This document shows positions 32,043 to 41,689 of a stretch of 64,000 nt of DNA, piece by piece. The stretch is taken from assembly GCF_028607085.1 (NCBI RefSeq), contig NZ_CP117411.1, positions 868,001-932,000 on the forward strand. The letters run 5' to 3'. Every line of letters begins with the position of its first letter. The first letter of the stretch is position 1. The translations under genes were made by a program, and so were the position numbers. The stretch is from Sphingomonas naphthae. GTDB lineage: Bacteria > Pseudomonadota > Alphaproteobacteria > Sphingomonadales > Sphingomonadaceae. The notes beneath the pieces are model-generated. The model was not told where the DNA came from and did no database searches. It saw only the letters and a list, made by a program, of their open reading frames with translations.

Positions 32043-34007
32043 TCACAGCGCCAGCTTCATGCCGAGCGTCATGTTGTAGAATTCGCGATCCTTGTCGAAC
32101 TGGACATCATAGCCCGCGAAGAAGGAGATCGGCCCGCCGCCGCCGATGTCGAGCGACCCGCCGGCGTTGTAGTAATTCCGGCGCAGCGCGGTTGTCGTGA
32201 AGGTGAAGGGCGTCGGCGTCGCCGTGTTGAGGAAGCTGGCGCTGATGAGGTGCTGGCGGTTCTGGAACTCGTGATACCAGCCGCCGTGGACACTGGGCTT
32301 CACCGTCGCGCCCATGATCTCGAACGACTTGGCCGCGCGCAGGGCGAGGTTCGATCGCAGCGATTCATCCCGCGCCCGCGAAATGGTCAGCGCGCTTACG
32401 CCGCCCAGCTCGATGAAACCGTCGATCTTGGTGTAGGCGTAGCGGACCGAGGCGGTCGGCTCCAACTCGAACCCGCCGAAGTCGTAGGCGAGGCCCAGAG
32501 TGCCGCCGCCGGCATAGACCGTGCCCTTGGTGCGCGCCGAATTGCTGTCTCTGAACGCGCCGATCGCAACGTTGCGGGTCACGGCCCAGGTCAGGTCGTT
32601 GTAACTGCCCCAGCCGGTCACATAGGCCGGGCCGACCGATGCGGTGGCATAGAGGCCGCCGAAACCATTCTCCAGCCGCCCGCGCGACGCGTTGGGGCCG
32701 AGGTGGGCGTTGGTGCTGCTGTAGCCGCCGAACGCGCCGACCGCGACCGTCGGCATGATCTGATAATCCGCGCCGCCGATGAAGTGATATTCGTCGGTAT
32801 CGGCGCCGTAGCGATCAATCGCCGCCTTGTAGCGGCCATAGCGCGAGCCGCCCGAGATCCAGAGGTTGGCCTTGCCGTCGGCGTCCAGCGCCGCGCGCGA
32901 GCCGTCGCCCATCGCCGCGCCGGTGCGGCCGGCGCGGGTGACGCGGCCGATCGTCGTCTCCTGCGATTCCACAGCGTTCAGCGAGATATCGGGCAGATTG
33001 CTGTAGGCCGCCGGGCTCAGCGCCAGCAGCGCCGCCGATTGCGCGCCGGGCGTGGCGAAGGTGCCGTCGATCGCGTTGAACAGCGCCAGCGTGTTGCCGG
33101 AAGGCAGGCCGACGAAGCCGTCGAGCACGCCGCCCACCGCCGCCTGATTGGGCGTCGTGCCCATCGACGCGAAGGATGCCAGCTGCACCGCGAGGCCGTT
33201 ATAGGTGGTGTTGCCGGAAAGCGCGCCGATCAGCGTCGCCGCGCCCGTCGTCAGGTTGATCGAATAGAGCGAGGTCACGCCCGTCGTCGGGTTGGTCAGC
33301 GTCGCATAGGCCGCGCCTTCACGCGAGATATCGAAACCGACCGACCCGGTGCTGGCCACGCCGGTCGAGCCGACCGTGAACAAGGTGCCGTTGTTGGGCG
33401 AGACCGTCGCATTGCCCTGCGTCGCGAGGCGGGCGGGCGCGAGGCCGCCGCGATTGTCGATCACATACAGCGTGGTCGTCGTCGCGCCGGCGACGCTGTT
33501 GGTATAAGCCGCGCCCGCCACCGTGGCGATCTGGCCGGCGCTCGCATCGGTCGTGGCGTAGGCGATAGGCCCGTCGATCGCGGCGAGCGCGCCATTATCG
33601 GGGTTGATCCGCACATCCTGACCGACCTGCGTGATGAGGCGGATACGATCGACCGTCGGATTGAAATCGAGCGCGATCGACGAGATCGTCGGGATGGCCG
33701 GGGTGCCGACCGCCGTCGCGGCGCCGGTGCGCGAGTTGATCGCATAGAGCTGGCCGACGTTGCTGACGCCGTAGAGGACGCGCGGGCTGGCCGGGCGATA
33801 GTCGATGCCGCCGATCGTGGTGCCGGCGGCCACGCCGGTGATCGCGACCGATCGTGTCACCGTTCCGGGCGCCGTCGCGCCGATCGAAACCAGCGTGTTG
33901 CCCGCGCCCACGGTCTGAAGGGTCTGCGCCGACGCGCCCCCGGCCATGCCCAGCGCCAGCGCGGTGGTCGAAGCCAGAACAAGCGGCCTGAAATACGTCA
34001 CGCGCAT
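32043..34007 (-). CDS. DUF4394 passenger with autotransporter beta-barrel domain
   Basis: A 654-residue protein: a signal peptide ending GASAQ, a passenger of about 260 residues with DUF4394 repeats (GIDYRPASPRVLYGVSNVGQ, IALDFNPTVDRIRLIT), a linker, and a C-terminal autotransporter-type barrel from about residue 370 ending MTLGMKLAL. Autotransporters deliver the passenger to the cell surface. The DUF4394 part looks like a beta-propeller of unknown ligand. The ATG at 34007 lies just before a GC-poor intergenic region of 269 bases shared with the divergent TonB receptor. It heads the operon that includes the DUF4331 gene. Confidence 0.82.
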   Translation of the reverse strand: MRVTYFRPLVLASTTALALGMAGGASAQTLQTVGAGNTLVSIGATAPGTVTRSVAITGVAAGTTIGGIDYRPASPRVLYGVSNVGQLYAINSRTGAATAVGTPAIPTISSIALDFNPTVDRIRLITQVGQDVRINPDNGALAAIDGPIAYATTDASAGQIATVAGAAYTNSVAGATTTTLYVIDNRGGLAPARLATQGNATVSPNNGTLFTVGSTGVASTGSVGFDISREGAAYATLTNPTTGVTSLYSINLTTGAATLIGALSGNTTYNGLAVQLASFASMGTTPNQAAVGGVLDGFVGLPSGNTLALFNAIDGTFATPGAQSAALLALSPAAYSNLPDISLNAVESQETTIGRVTRAGRTGAAMGDGSRAALDADGKANLWISGGSRYGRYKAAIDRYGADTDEYHFIGGADYQIMPTVAVGAFGGYSSTNAHLGPNASRGRLENGFGGLYATASVGPAYVTGWGSYNDLTWAVTRNVAIGAFRDSNSARTKGTVYAGGGTLGLAYDFGGFELEPTASVRYAYTKIDGFIELGGVSALTISRARDESLRSNLALRAAKSFEIMGATVKPSVHGGWYHEFQNRQHLISASFLNTATPTPFTFTTTALRRNYYNAGGSLDIGGGGPISFFAGYDVQFDKDREFYNMTLGMKLAL

Positions 34008-34276
34008 GGAAATCCCCCCTTTTGTTGCGAGTAAAACTATTGCCCGGCGATTTCGTTCATCGGAGGGCAAGATTTATTTTCACGCAAAACATTGATTTCA
34101 ATAGGAAACGCATAAATTCAAAATTGGCGCATTTTGGCTAGTTTTTGATACGGAGGCGCGGCGTACAAAGTTTCAGCGCCCGATAAATTATTTTTGAGAT
34201 GCACCCGAGCGGCGTTTTGCTGCGTAGCGGTCGGGTATGGCGCCGCGTGCGAGCGCCATCGCAGAGGGGGAAGCGG

Positions 34277-36328
34277 ATGCGGGCGGCGATCGTGATGGCG
34301 GCGGTTTGTCTGGTGGGCATTGCGGGGGATGCCGTCGCGCAGACAGGGCCGGCGATCCCAGTGATCGATCGGTCGCTTTCCAGCGAGGGCGAGATCGTCG
34401 TCTACGGCCGCTCGCTGCCGCAGATCGGCCTGGCGCTGTCCGGCTCGCAGGGCGTGGTCGGCTATCGCGATTTCGAGGACCGGCCGCTGTCGCGCGTTGG
34501 TGAACTGGTCGAGAACGTGCCGGGCGTGATCGCCACCCAGCACTCGGGCACCGGCAAGGCCAACCAATACTTCCTGCGCGGCTTCAATCTCGATCACGGC
34601 ACCGATTTCGCGGGCTTTGTCGATGGCGCGCCGGTCAACATGCGTACCCACGGGCACGGCCAGGGCTATCTCGACCTCAATTTCCTGATCCCCGAGCTGG
34701 TCGAGCGGATCGATTATCGCAAAGGCCCGTATTTCGCCGACACCGGCGATTTCTCGGCGGCGGGTACGGTGAAATTCACCACTGTCGACCGGCTCCACGC
34801 GCCGCTGATCGAGGCGACGGTCGGCAGCTTCGGCTATTATCGCGCGCTGGCGGCCGGCAGCGCCAGCCTCGGCGACGGCCATCTGCTCGCCGCGATCGAC
34901 GGCACTCTCTCCGATGGCCCGTGGGTGCTCGACGAACGGCTGCGCAAGGTGAACGGCCTCGTCAAATATACGGCCGGCGACTGGAGCCTCGGCCTCACCG
35001 GCTATCACGCCACCTGGGCCGCGACCGATCAGGTGCCGCAGCGCGCGGTCGATAGCGGCCTGATCGGCCGCTTCGGCAATATCGATCCCTACCTTGGCGG
35101 CACCACCACCCGCATCGGCCTCACCGCCACCGGCCGCGCCGCCGATACCGCGATCAATCTCTACACCATCGCCTACAGTTTTCGCCTCACCTCCAACTTC
35201 ACCTACTTCCTCGACGATCCGGTTAATGGCGACGAATTCCAGCAGCGCGACCGGCGACTGATCTTCGGCGGATCGCTCGCCCGCGATTTCCCCACCACGA
35301 TCGGCAGGTTGCCGGTCACCGTCACCCTCGGCAGCGAAGGTCGCTACGACGCGATCGGCAAGATCGGCCTTTACGACAGCATCGCCGGCATGCGCGGCGC
35401 GCCCGTCCGGCAGGACAAGGTGGATGAGGCGAGCGGCGCGCTCTACGGCCAGGCGACCGTGGCGCCCACCGATCGCCTCCGCCTGACCCTCGGTCTGCGC
35501 GGCGATCTCTACGGCTACAAGGTCCGCGCGCAGACGCTTGCCGCCAATTCGGGCAGGGGCACGGATTTCATTCTCGGCCCCAACGCGGCCCTCGCCTGGC
35601 GGGCCGCCGATCATCTCGAACTCTACGCCAATTACGGCGAGAGCTTCCATTCGAACGACGCGCGCGGCGCCACCATCCGCATCGATCCCGTCACCGGCGA
35701 CCCGGCCGATCGGGTGCAATTGCTGGTCAAGGCGCGCGGATCGGAAGTGGGCGCCCGCTACGAACGATCGCGCTTCAGCGCCTCGCTGGTGGCCTATTAT
35801 CTCACCCTCGGCTCGGAACTGGTGTTCTCCGGCGACGGCGGCACCACCGAACCCAACGACGCCACCCGCCGCTACGGCGGGGAGGCGACCCTCTTCTGGC
35901 GCCCGCTTGCCTGGCTGGCACTCGATGGCTCCGCCGCCCTCAGCCACGCCCGCTTCCGGGGCGTCGCCCCCGGCCGGACCCGCATCCCCAATTCGGCGAG
36001 CAACGTCCTGTCCCTCGGCGCCGCGATCGACCTGCCCAGCGGCCTCTCCGCCTCCGCCCGCCTCCGCCACTTCGGCGCCGCCCCCCTGATCGAGGACAAC
36101 ACCGCCCGCTCGCGCGCCACGACGCTGGTGAACCTCGGCACCTACTACCGCGTCGGTCGCTTCAAGCTGGGCGTGGACCTGCTCAACGCCTTCGGCTCGA
36201 AGGACAACGACATCACCTATTTCTACGCATCGCGGCTACAGGGCGAAGCGGCGGGCGGGGTCGAGGATTATCACGTCCATCCGGTTGAGCCGCGACAGGT
36301 GAGGGTATCGGTGCGAGCGTCGTTCTAG
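34277..36328 (+). CDS. TonB-dependent outer-membrane receptor
   Basis: A 683-residue receptor with a signal peptide ending AVAQ. Its plug includes SRVGELVENVPGVIATQHSG and QYFLRGFNLDHGTDF, with a His-rich segment NMRTHGHGQGY near residue 150. The barrel ends RVSVRASF with the terminal aromatic residue. GAGGGGGAAG precedes the ATG at 34277. The gene is divergent from the autotransporter/DUF4331 operon, lies 7 kb from HupE and DUF4198 genes, and is followed by a photolyase gene 42 bases later. A metal chelate substrate is possible but not shown. Confidence 0.87.
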   Translation: MRAAIVMAAVCLVGIAGDAVAQTGPAIPVIDRSLSSEGEIVVYGRSLPQIGLALSGSQGVVGYRDFEDRPLSRVGELVENVPGVIATQHSGTGKANQYFLRGFNLDHGTDFAGFVDGAPVNMRTHGHGQGYLDLNFLIPELVERIDYRKGPYFADTGDFSAAGTVKFTTVDRLHAPLIEATVGSFGYYRALAAGSASLGDGHLLAAIDGTLSDGPWVLDERLRKVNGLVKYTAGDWSLGLTGYHATWAATDQVPQRAVDSGLIGRFGNIDPYLGGTTTRIGLTATGRAADTAINLYTIAYSFRLTSNFTYFLDDPVNGDEFQQRDRRLIFGGSLARDFPTTIGRLPVTVTLGSEGRYDAIGKIGLYDSIAGMRGAPVRQDKVDEASGALYGQATVAPTDRLRLTLGLRGDLYGYKVRAQTLAANSGRGTDFILGPNAALAWRAADHLELYANYGESFHSNDARGATIRIDPVTGDPADRVQLLVKARGSEVGARYERSRFSASLVAYYLTLGSELVFSGDGGTTEPNDATRRYGGEATLFWRPLAWLALDGSAALSHARFRGVAPGRTRIPNSASNVLSLGAAIDLPSGLSASARLRHFGAAPLIEDNTARSRATTLVNLGTYYRVGRFKLGVDLLNAFGSKDNDITYFYASRLQGEAAGGVEDYHVHPVEPRQVRVSVRASF

Positions 36329-36370
36329 TTCGATGGCGCTGATCTGCGGCCCAAGCGTTTGCCTCGCGCC

Positions 36371-37921
36371 ATGACGATCCTCATTCCCATCCTCGGCGAT
36401 CAGCTCACCCACGATCTCGCGGCTCTCCGCGATGCTCCGCCAAGCGATGCCGTCGTCCTGATGATGGAGGTCGCCGACGAGACGACCTACGTCCGCCACC
36501 ACAAGCGCAAGATCGCGCTGATCCTGTCGGCCATGCGCCATTTCGCCGACGAGCTTCGCGGACGGGGATGGACGGTCGATTACATCCGCCTCGACGATCC
36601 CGATAACAGCGGCAGCTTCACCGGCGAAGTGGCGCGCGCGGTCGAACGCCACCGTCCAAGCGCGATCCGCATCGTCGAGCCCGGCGAGTGGCGGGTAAAG
36701 ATGATGATCGGCGGCTGGGCGAAGCGCTTCGGCATCCCCGTCGATATTCTGGTCGATGACCGCTTCCTGTGTGGCATCCTCGAATTCCAGACCTGGGCGC
36801 AGGCGCGCAACGATCTGGTGATGGAATATTTCTATCGCGAGATGCGCCGCAAGACTGGCCTGCTGATGACCGCCGACGGCCAGCCCGAAGGCGGGCAGTG
36901 GAACCTCGACAAGGACAATCGCGCGCCGCCGAAACACGGTCTCAACTATCCCGAACCGATGCACTTCGCGCCCGACGAGACGACGCGGGACGTCATCGCG
37001 CTGGTGGCGGAGCGTTTCGCCGGTCACTTCGGACGGCTGGAGAAGTTTGCCTTGCCCGTGACCGCCGGGCAGGCGCGCCGCGCGCTCGCCCATTTCGTGC
37101 GGACGGCGCTGCCCGATTTCGGCACCTATCAGGATGCGATGGTGACCGGACAGGACTGGCTCTACCACAGCTGGCTCAGCCCCGCGCTGAACCTGGGCCT
37201 GCTGACCCCGCTCGAGGTCGCCGGGGCCGCCGCCCGCGCCTATCATGCAGGGGATGTGCCGCTCAACGCGGCGGAGGGCTTCATCCGCCAGATCATCGGC
37301 TGGCGCGAATATGTTCGCGGCTATTATTGGATGGAGATGCCGGATGTCGCGGCCGCCAACGCGCTCGGCGCGACGCGGCCGCTGCCCGAATTCTACTGGA
37401 CCGGCGAGACCGACATGCTGTGCCTCGCCGAAGCGATCCGCAACACCCGCGACCATGGCTATGCCCACCATATCCAGCGGCTGATGGTGCTGGGCAATTT
37501 CGCCATGCTGGCAGGCGTCCGGCCGCAGGATGTCGCCGACTGGTTCCTGGTGGTCTACGCCGATGCCTATGAATGGGTGGAACTGCCCAACGTGATCGGC
37601 ATGAGCCAGCATGCCGATGCCGGCCGCCTCGCCACAAAGCCCTATGCCGGCGGCGGCGCCTATATCGATCGCATGTCAGACCATTGCGGCCGGTGCCGCT
37701 ACGACGTGAAGCAGAAGGTCGGCCCCGATGCCTGCCCGTTCAACGCCCTCTACTGGGATTTCCTCGCCCGTCACGAACGCCGCTTCCGCCGCAACCGCCG
37801 CATGGTGCACATGTACTCGAACTGGGATCGCATGAAGCCGGAGGTTCGCGACGCCTATCGCGCGAACGCGTCTGCGTTTCTCGATACGCTCGAACCGGCG
37901 GCCGTGGGGTGGGCGAAGTAG
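36371..37921 (+). CDS. FeS-type bacterial cryptochrome/photolyase (PhrB class)
   Basis: A 516-residue protein of the FeS-BCP/CryPro class, which repairs (6-4) photoproducts or acts in light signalling using FAD and a second chromophore. All four [4Fe-4S] ligands are present: Cys351, Cys439, Cys442 and Cys455, one residue offset from PhrB of Agrobacterium. The paired His366-His367 (HGYAHHIQR) of the (6-4) repair site is also there. The N-terminal antenna domain starts MTILIPILGDQL. It follows the TonB receptor by 42 bases and may share its transcript. Confidence 0.92.
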   Translation: MTILIPILGDQLTHDLAALRDAPPSDAVVLMMEVADETTYVRHHKRKIALILSAMRHFADELRGRGWTVDYIRLDDPDNSGSFTGEVARAVERHRPSAIRIVEPGEWRVKMMIGGWAKRFGIPVDILVDDRFLCGILEFQTWAQARNDLVMEYFYREMRRKTGLLMTADGQPEGGQWNLDKDNRAPPKHGLNYPEPMHFAPDETTRDVIALVAERFAGHFGRLEKFALPVTAGQARRALAHFVRTALPDFGTYQDAMVTGQDWLYHSWLSPALNLGLLTPLEVAGAAARAYHAGDVPLNAAEGFIRQIIGWREYVRGYYWMEMPDVAAANALGATRPLPEFYWTGETDMLCLAEAIRNTRDHGYAHHIQRLMVLGNFAMLAGVRPQDVADWFLVVYADAYEWVELPNVIGMSQHADAGRLATKPYAGGGAYIDRMSDHCGRCRYDVKQKVGPDACPFNALYWDFLARHERRFRRNRRMVHMYSNWDRMKPEVRDAYRANASAFLDTLEPAAVGWAK

Positions 37922-37939
37922 CGGTGTTGGCGCCGGGAG

Positions 37940-38218
37940 CTACTTCGCCCGCCGATTGCGGCCGCGCGTCATCGGATCGGGCTTCTTCGGCGGGGTCCAG
38001 CCGGCGGGCGGCGTGACCCTCTGCTGGCTCGTGCCCAGGCCCATGGCGCCCGGCTGTTGCCGGCTTAGCCCCGACGTATCGGCCTGAGCCACCTCCTCCC
38101 GCGAGGTGCCGCCCCGCAGGAGGTTGAGCTGGTCACGCAGCCGTTTGGCTTCCTCGAAATCGAGCGCGGCGGCGGCGGCTTCCATCCGCCGCCGCAGGTC
38201 GTCCGCCTCGCCGCCCAT
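37940..38218 (-). CDS. Small UVR (UvrB/UvrC) motif protein
   Basis: A 92-residue protein whose first third is a UVR helical hairpin (DDLRRRMEAAAAALDFEEAK then RLRDQLNLL), the motif through which UvrB and UvrC interact. The rest is a low-complexity basic tail ending KKPDPMTRGRNRRAK. The ATG at 38218 shares its bases with the katE stop (TGATG), so it is co-translated with the catalase. Stand-alone UVR proteins also occur as McsA-like or stress adaptors, so a DNA-repair role is not certain. It is convergent with the photolyase gene. Confidence 0.7.
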   Translation of the reverse strand: MGGEADDLRRRMEAAAAALDFEEAKRLRDQLNLLRGGTSREEVAQADTSGLSRQQPGAMGLGTSQQRVTPPAGWTPPKKPDPMTRGRNRRAK

Positions 38219-40302
38219 CAGGCCAGCGTGCGGACCTTGGGCTCGCGCGCGTAGAAACGCTTCGCCGCCGCCTTCACGAAGGGTTTGCCAAGACCCACCA
38301 TGCCCTCGTCCGGCTCGACGCCGGCCTTGTCGAGCAGCGGCCTGGCCGCCTCGCTGTGGCCGATCGCCTTGCAATGGCCGAAGGCGTCCATCACGAACTG
38401 GATCGCGGCGGCCTCCTTCAGCAGCGCCGCGCAGCCCTCTTCCGAAAGCACCAGCGCGATCGCGCCGACGAACACCGAGGGGAAGCCCGCCAGCTGGGCA
38501 TCGGCCTTGAGCAGCGACCCGTCCGACATCTTCGTGCCGCCCACCTTGGGCGCGATCAGGATCGGCTTGCCGCCCGCGTCGCCGATCGCCGAGGTCAGCG
38601 CATCGACGGCGGCGGCGTCCGAGCCGTCGGCGATGAGGATGCCGATCGCCGCGCCCTCGATCGAGGTGGGCACCAGCGGCCCCTCGATGATGCGCAGCGC
38701 GGGCGACAGGTCGAGATCCTGCACCGGCACCGCCGTGGGCGAGGCGGCGGGCAGGTCCATGGCGAGGCCGTCGGCGACGCGCGCCGCCAGATCGGGATCG
38801 ACGTTGACGAGGTTGGACAGCATCCGCGTGCGGACATGCTCCAGCCCGACCTTGGACAGCTCGAACACGATCGCCGAGGCCAGATGCGCCTGCTCAGGCA
38901 CCGCCAGCGAGCGGAAGAACAGCCGCGCCTGGCTATAATGGTCGGCGAAGCTCTCGGGGCGGATGCGCAGCTTGTCGCCCTGCTCGTCGGCGCCGGTCGC
39001 GGTATTGGTCGTCTTGAAGCCCGACATGGGGCATTCGCGCGGGCCGGCGATCTCGCCGCTCTCGCTCAGGCTGTTGGGCTCGTAATTGGCGCGGCCCTTG
39101 GGCACCTGCATCTGCATGTGGCCGTCGCGCTGGAAGTTCATCACCGGGCATTTGGGCGCGTTGATCGGGATCTGGTGGAAGTTGGTCGATCCCAGCCGCT
39201 TCAGCTGCGTGTCGAGATAGGAGAAGAGCCGGCCCTGAAGCAGCGGATCGTTGGTGAAATCGATGCCGGGCACGATGTTGGCCGGGCAGAAGGCGACCTG
39301 CTCGGTCTCGGCGAAGAAATTGTCGGGATAGCGATCGAGCACCATCCGGCCAACCTTGCGGACCGGGCACAATTCCTCGGGGATCAGCTTGCTCGAATCG
39401 AGCACGTCGAACGGCAGGCTGTCGGCGAATGTCTGGTCGAACAGCTGGAGGCCCAGTTCCCATTCGGGGAAGTCGCCCCGGTCGATCCGTTCGAACAGGT
39501 CGCGGCGCTGATAGTCGGGATCCGCACCGGCGATCTTCACCGTCTCGTCCCAGATGGTCGATTCCAGCCCGGCCTTCGGCTTCCAGTGGAATTTCACGAA
39601 GGTCGCCTTGCCCTCGGCATTGACCAGCTTGAAGGTGTGGATGCCGAACCCCTCCATCGTCGCGAAGGAGCGGGGCAGGGTGCGATCGGACATGGCCCAC
39701 ATGATCATGTGGGTCGATTCCGGCATCAGCGAGATGAAATCCCAGAAGGTGTCGTGGGCGGTCGCGGCCTGCGGATAGCCCTTGTTCGCCTCCATCTTGG
39801 CGGCATGGATCAGATCGGGGAATTTGATCGCGTCCTGGATGAAGAACACCGGGATGTTGTTACCGACGAGATCCCAATTGCCCTTCTGCGTGTAGAATTT
39901 CACCGCGAAGCCGCGCACGTCGCGCGGCGTGTCGACGGAGCCCGCACCGCCGGCGACGGTGGAGAAACGGGTGAACACCGGCGTCCTCTCGCCGGCGCGC
40001 TGGAAGAGATCGGCTGCCGTGATGTCGGACAGGCTCTCGTACAGCTCGAAATAGCCATGCGCCGCAGAGCCACGCGCATGGACGATCCGCTCGGGAATGC
40101 GCTCATGATCGAAGTGGAAGATCTTCTCGCGGAGGACGAAATCCTCCAGCAGCACCGGGCCGCGCGCGCCGGACTTGAGCTGGTTCTGATTGTCCGAGAT
40201 CGGGATGCCCTGATTGGTCGTCAGGATATCGTCGCCGGTTGCGATCTGGTGCGTTTCGCCCCCGTTGCCGCTGCTCGGGTCGAGGGTCTGCTGCTTCGCC
40301 AT
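38218..40302 (-). CDS. katE: Large-subunit monofunctional catalase (HPII type)
   Basis: A 694-residue clade-2 catalase. The catalytic His75 (VHARG), Asn148 (GNN) and haem-ligand Tyr362 (FSYLDTQ) are in place, and a C-terminal GATase1/DJ-1-like domain (about residues 560-694) is present, as in HPII. It disproportionates hydrogen peroxide in the cytoplasm. A UVR-motif gene is coupled to its end. A second catalase-family gene lies upstream in the same direction, separated by 184 bases that include a hairpin, so the two probably have separate transcripts. Confidence 0.94.
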   Translation of the reverse strand: MAKQQTLDPSSGNGGETHQIATGDDILTTNQGIPISDNQNQLKSGARGPVLLEDFVLREKIFHFDHERIPERIVHARGSAAHGYFELYESLSDITAADLFQRAGERTPVFTRFSTVAGGAGSVDTPRDVRGFAVKFYTQKGNWDLVGNNIPVFFIQDAIKFPDLIHAAKMEANKGYPQAATAHDTFWDFISLMPESTHMIMWAMSDRTLPRSFATMEGFGIHTFKLVNAEGKATFVKFHWKPKAGLESTIWDETVKIAGADPDYQRRDLFERIDRGDFPEWELGLQLFDQTFADSLPFDVLDSSKLIPEELCPVRKVGRMVLDRYPDNFFAETEQVAFCPANIVPGIDFTNDPLLQGRLFSYLDTQLKRLGSTNFHQIPINAPKCPVMNFQRDGHMQMQVPKGRANYEPNSLSESGEIAGPRECPMSGFKTTNTATGADEQGDKLRIRPESFADHYSQARLFFRSLAVPEQAHLASAIVFELSKVGLEHVRTRMLSNLVNVDPDLAARVADGLAMDLPAASPTAVPVQDLDLSPALRIIEGPLVPTSIEGAAIGILIADGSDAAAVDALTSAIGDAGGKPILIAPKVGGTKMSDGSLLKADAQLAGFPSVFVGAIALVLSEEGCAALLKEAAAIQFVMDAFGHCKAIGHSEAARPLLDKAGVEPDEGMVGLGKPFVKAAAKRFYAREPKVRTLA

Positions 40303-40418
40303 GAAATTCGCTCCTCCGCTGGAGCGACCTAAACCGGCGGAAAGGCTGATGGTTCAGCGATGTGCGAGAAAGAAAGACAGCGCTAACATAGGCTAACGGC
40401 GGGCCGCTCTTCAGGGCC

Positions 40419-40459
40419 GAACGGCGGATGATCCGGCCTTGGCAGGCCATCCGCCGTTC
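40419..40459. terminator. 12-bp stem hairpin after the catalase-family gene
   Basis: GAACGGCGGATG at 40419-40430 pairs with CATCCGCCGTTC at 40448-40459, and an inner GGCCT/AGGCC extends the structure. It lies 28 bases after the stop of the upstream minus-strand catalase-family gene. It fits a terminator that separates that gene from katE, although no T-run is seen. Confidence 0.6.
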
Positions 40460-40486
40460 ACTCCAGGAGCGTTCAGATGAGGACGC

Positions 40487-41572
40487 TTAGCCGCCCACCT
40501 CCGCCAGCGAGCGCGGCTCATGCATCGGGCAGCCGTTGAATTTGCCGCGATAGTCGGCCGACATTTTGTACGGATCCTTGCGGGCGCGGTTGACGCCGCC
40601 CAGCGGCTGGTGCGCCGCAAGGCCGTGCCAGGGGCTGAAGGACAGCGCGTCTTCCGTCGCCTCGCTGGCCGGATGCTCCCACGCGATCTGCGGCGGCACC
40701 GTGAGCGTCGCCACCGTCAGGAACGGGCTCAGCGCCTCGTCCCATGGCACCGAGGCGTCCTCGATCGGCATCTTCTCCAGATCACGGTTGAGCTGGACCC
40801 GCAGCTCCCACACGCCGCCCTGTTCGGGCAGCAACCGGTTCATCTCCTCACGGATGGCGTCGGGGCGGCCGGTGGCGTCGATCTGCTCCTCCGCGAAATC
40901 CTTGATCGCGGAGATGGGGACGAGCTGGAACTTGGCGATATGGGCGCCGTAACGGAACGGCGTCTGGCTGAAATAGGTCTGGCCCAGCGGGTGGAAAGGC
41001 TTGGCCCCGCCCAGCGTCTGGAACATCGACGATTGGCCGCCGACCGCCTCCAGCGCGCTTTCCGCCGTGCGCAGGAACGCCGACAGCACCTTCTTGGCGC
41101 CCTCCGCCTTGTCGGTGGTCTTGGCCAGCAGCTTCAGGTTGGTCAGGAATTTTTTCGGGTTGGGCGCCGCGAAGGCCGGGCCGTTGACCATCACGAAATC
41201 CTGCGTGTCACCTTCGGCACCGGGCAGCCGCTCGCCGGGTACGCCGATCACCTTCAGCGCCAGCCCGCGCGGCAGGGTGATCGAATCGTCGAGGATATCG
41301 CCGGCATTGGTCGAGAAGCGCAGGATTACCTCATAATCGCCGGACTGCGCGAACATCCCCTGCGCCAGTTCGGACGGCAGGCCCTCCTGCACGCGCAGCT
41401 TGCCCTTGGCCAAACCGTGGCCCTTGGCGTGCACCGATCGAACCGCATGGCCATAATCCTGCGAGGTCGTGTCGAGGATGATCTTGAATTGATCCTCCAG
41501 CCCGCGCACCGTCTCCGCCTCGTCCGGTTCGTGCTTTTCGACGTCGGGCGAGTAGGCCACGGGATGGGTCAT
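40487..41572 (-). CDS. Catalase family protein (SrpA-like mini-catalase)
   Basis: A 361-residue haem-protein of the catalase superfamily: His48 in RSVHAKGHG, RFSTNAGD near 98, GLALKVIGV, DFVMVNGPAF and YFSQTPFRYG. It lacks the tetramerisation and C-terminal domains of full catalases. Relatives act as peroxidases or weak catalases. GGAGGAAAC precedes the ATG at 41572. It is divergent from the YdeP-type molybdoenzyme gene over about 117 bases, so both could respond to the same stress signal. Confidence 0.83.
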   Translation of the reverse strand: MTHPVAYSPDVEKHEPDEAETVRGLEDQFKIILDTTSQDYGHAVRSVHAKGHGLAKGKLRVQEGLPSELAQGMFAQSGDYEVILRFSTNAGDILDDSITLPRGLALKVIGVPGERLPGAEGDTQDFVMVNGPAFAAPNPKKFLTNLKLLAKTTDKAEGAKKVLSAFLRTAESALEAVGGQSSMFQTLGGAKPFHPLGQTYFSQTPFRYGAHIAKFQLVPISAIKDFAEEQIDATGRPDAIREEMNRLLPEQGGVWELRVQLNRDLEKMPIEDASVPWDEALSPFLTVATLTVPPQIAWEHPASEATEDALSFSPWHGLAAHQPLGGVNRARKDPYKMSADYRGKFNGCPMHEPRSLAEVGG

Positions 41573-41689
41573 GCGTGTTTCCTCCGAAATATTCGGACAC
41601 TGAACCATTCGCTTGTCGTGTCGTTCCGCCCATGGGACAGTCGTTCGGCCAAAAAAGCCGATAAATTAATATGGGTTAGCGGGAACAGA

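Noticed and set aside
29823-34034. Plus-strand 1403-codon open frame opposite the DUF4331 and DUF4394 genes
   Set aside because: It is low-complexity Arg/Gly/Asp-rich, lacks any recognisable domain, and lies antisense to three well-supported genes; it is a high-GC shadow frame.
11023-36328. Calling the TonB receptors siderophore receptors
   Set aside because: No siderophore synthesis, Fur box or FecR/FecI genes were seen, so the substrates are left open.
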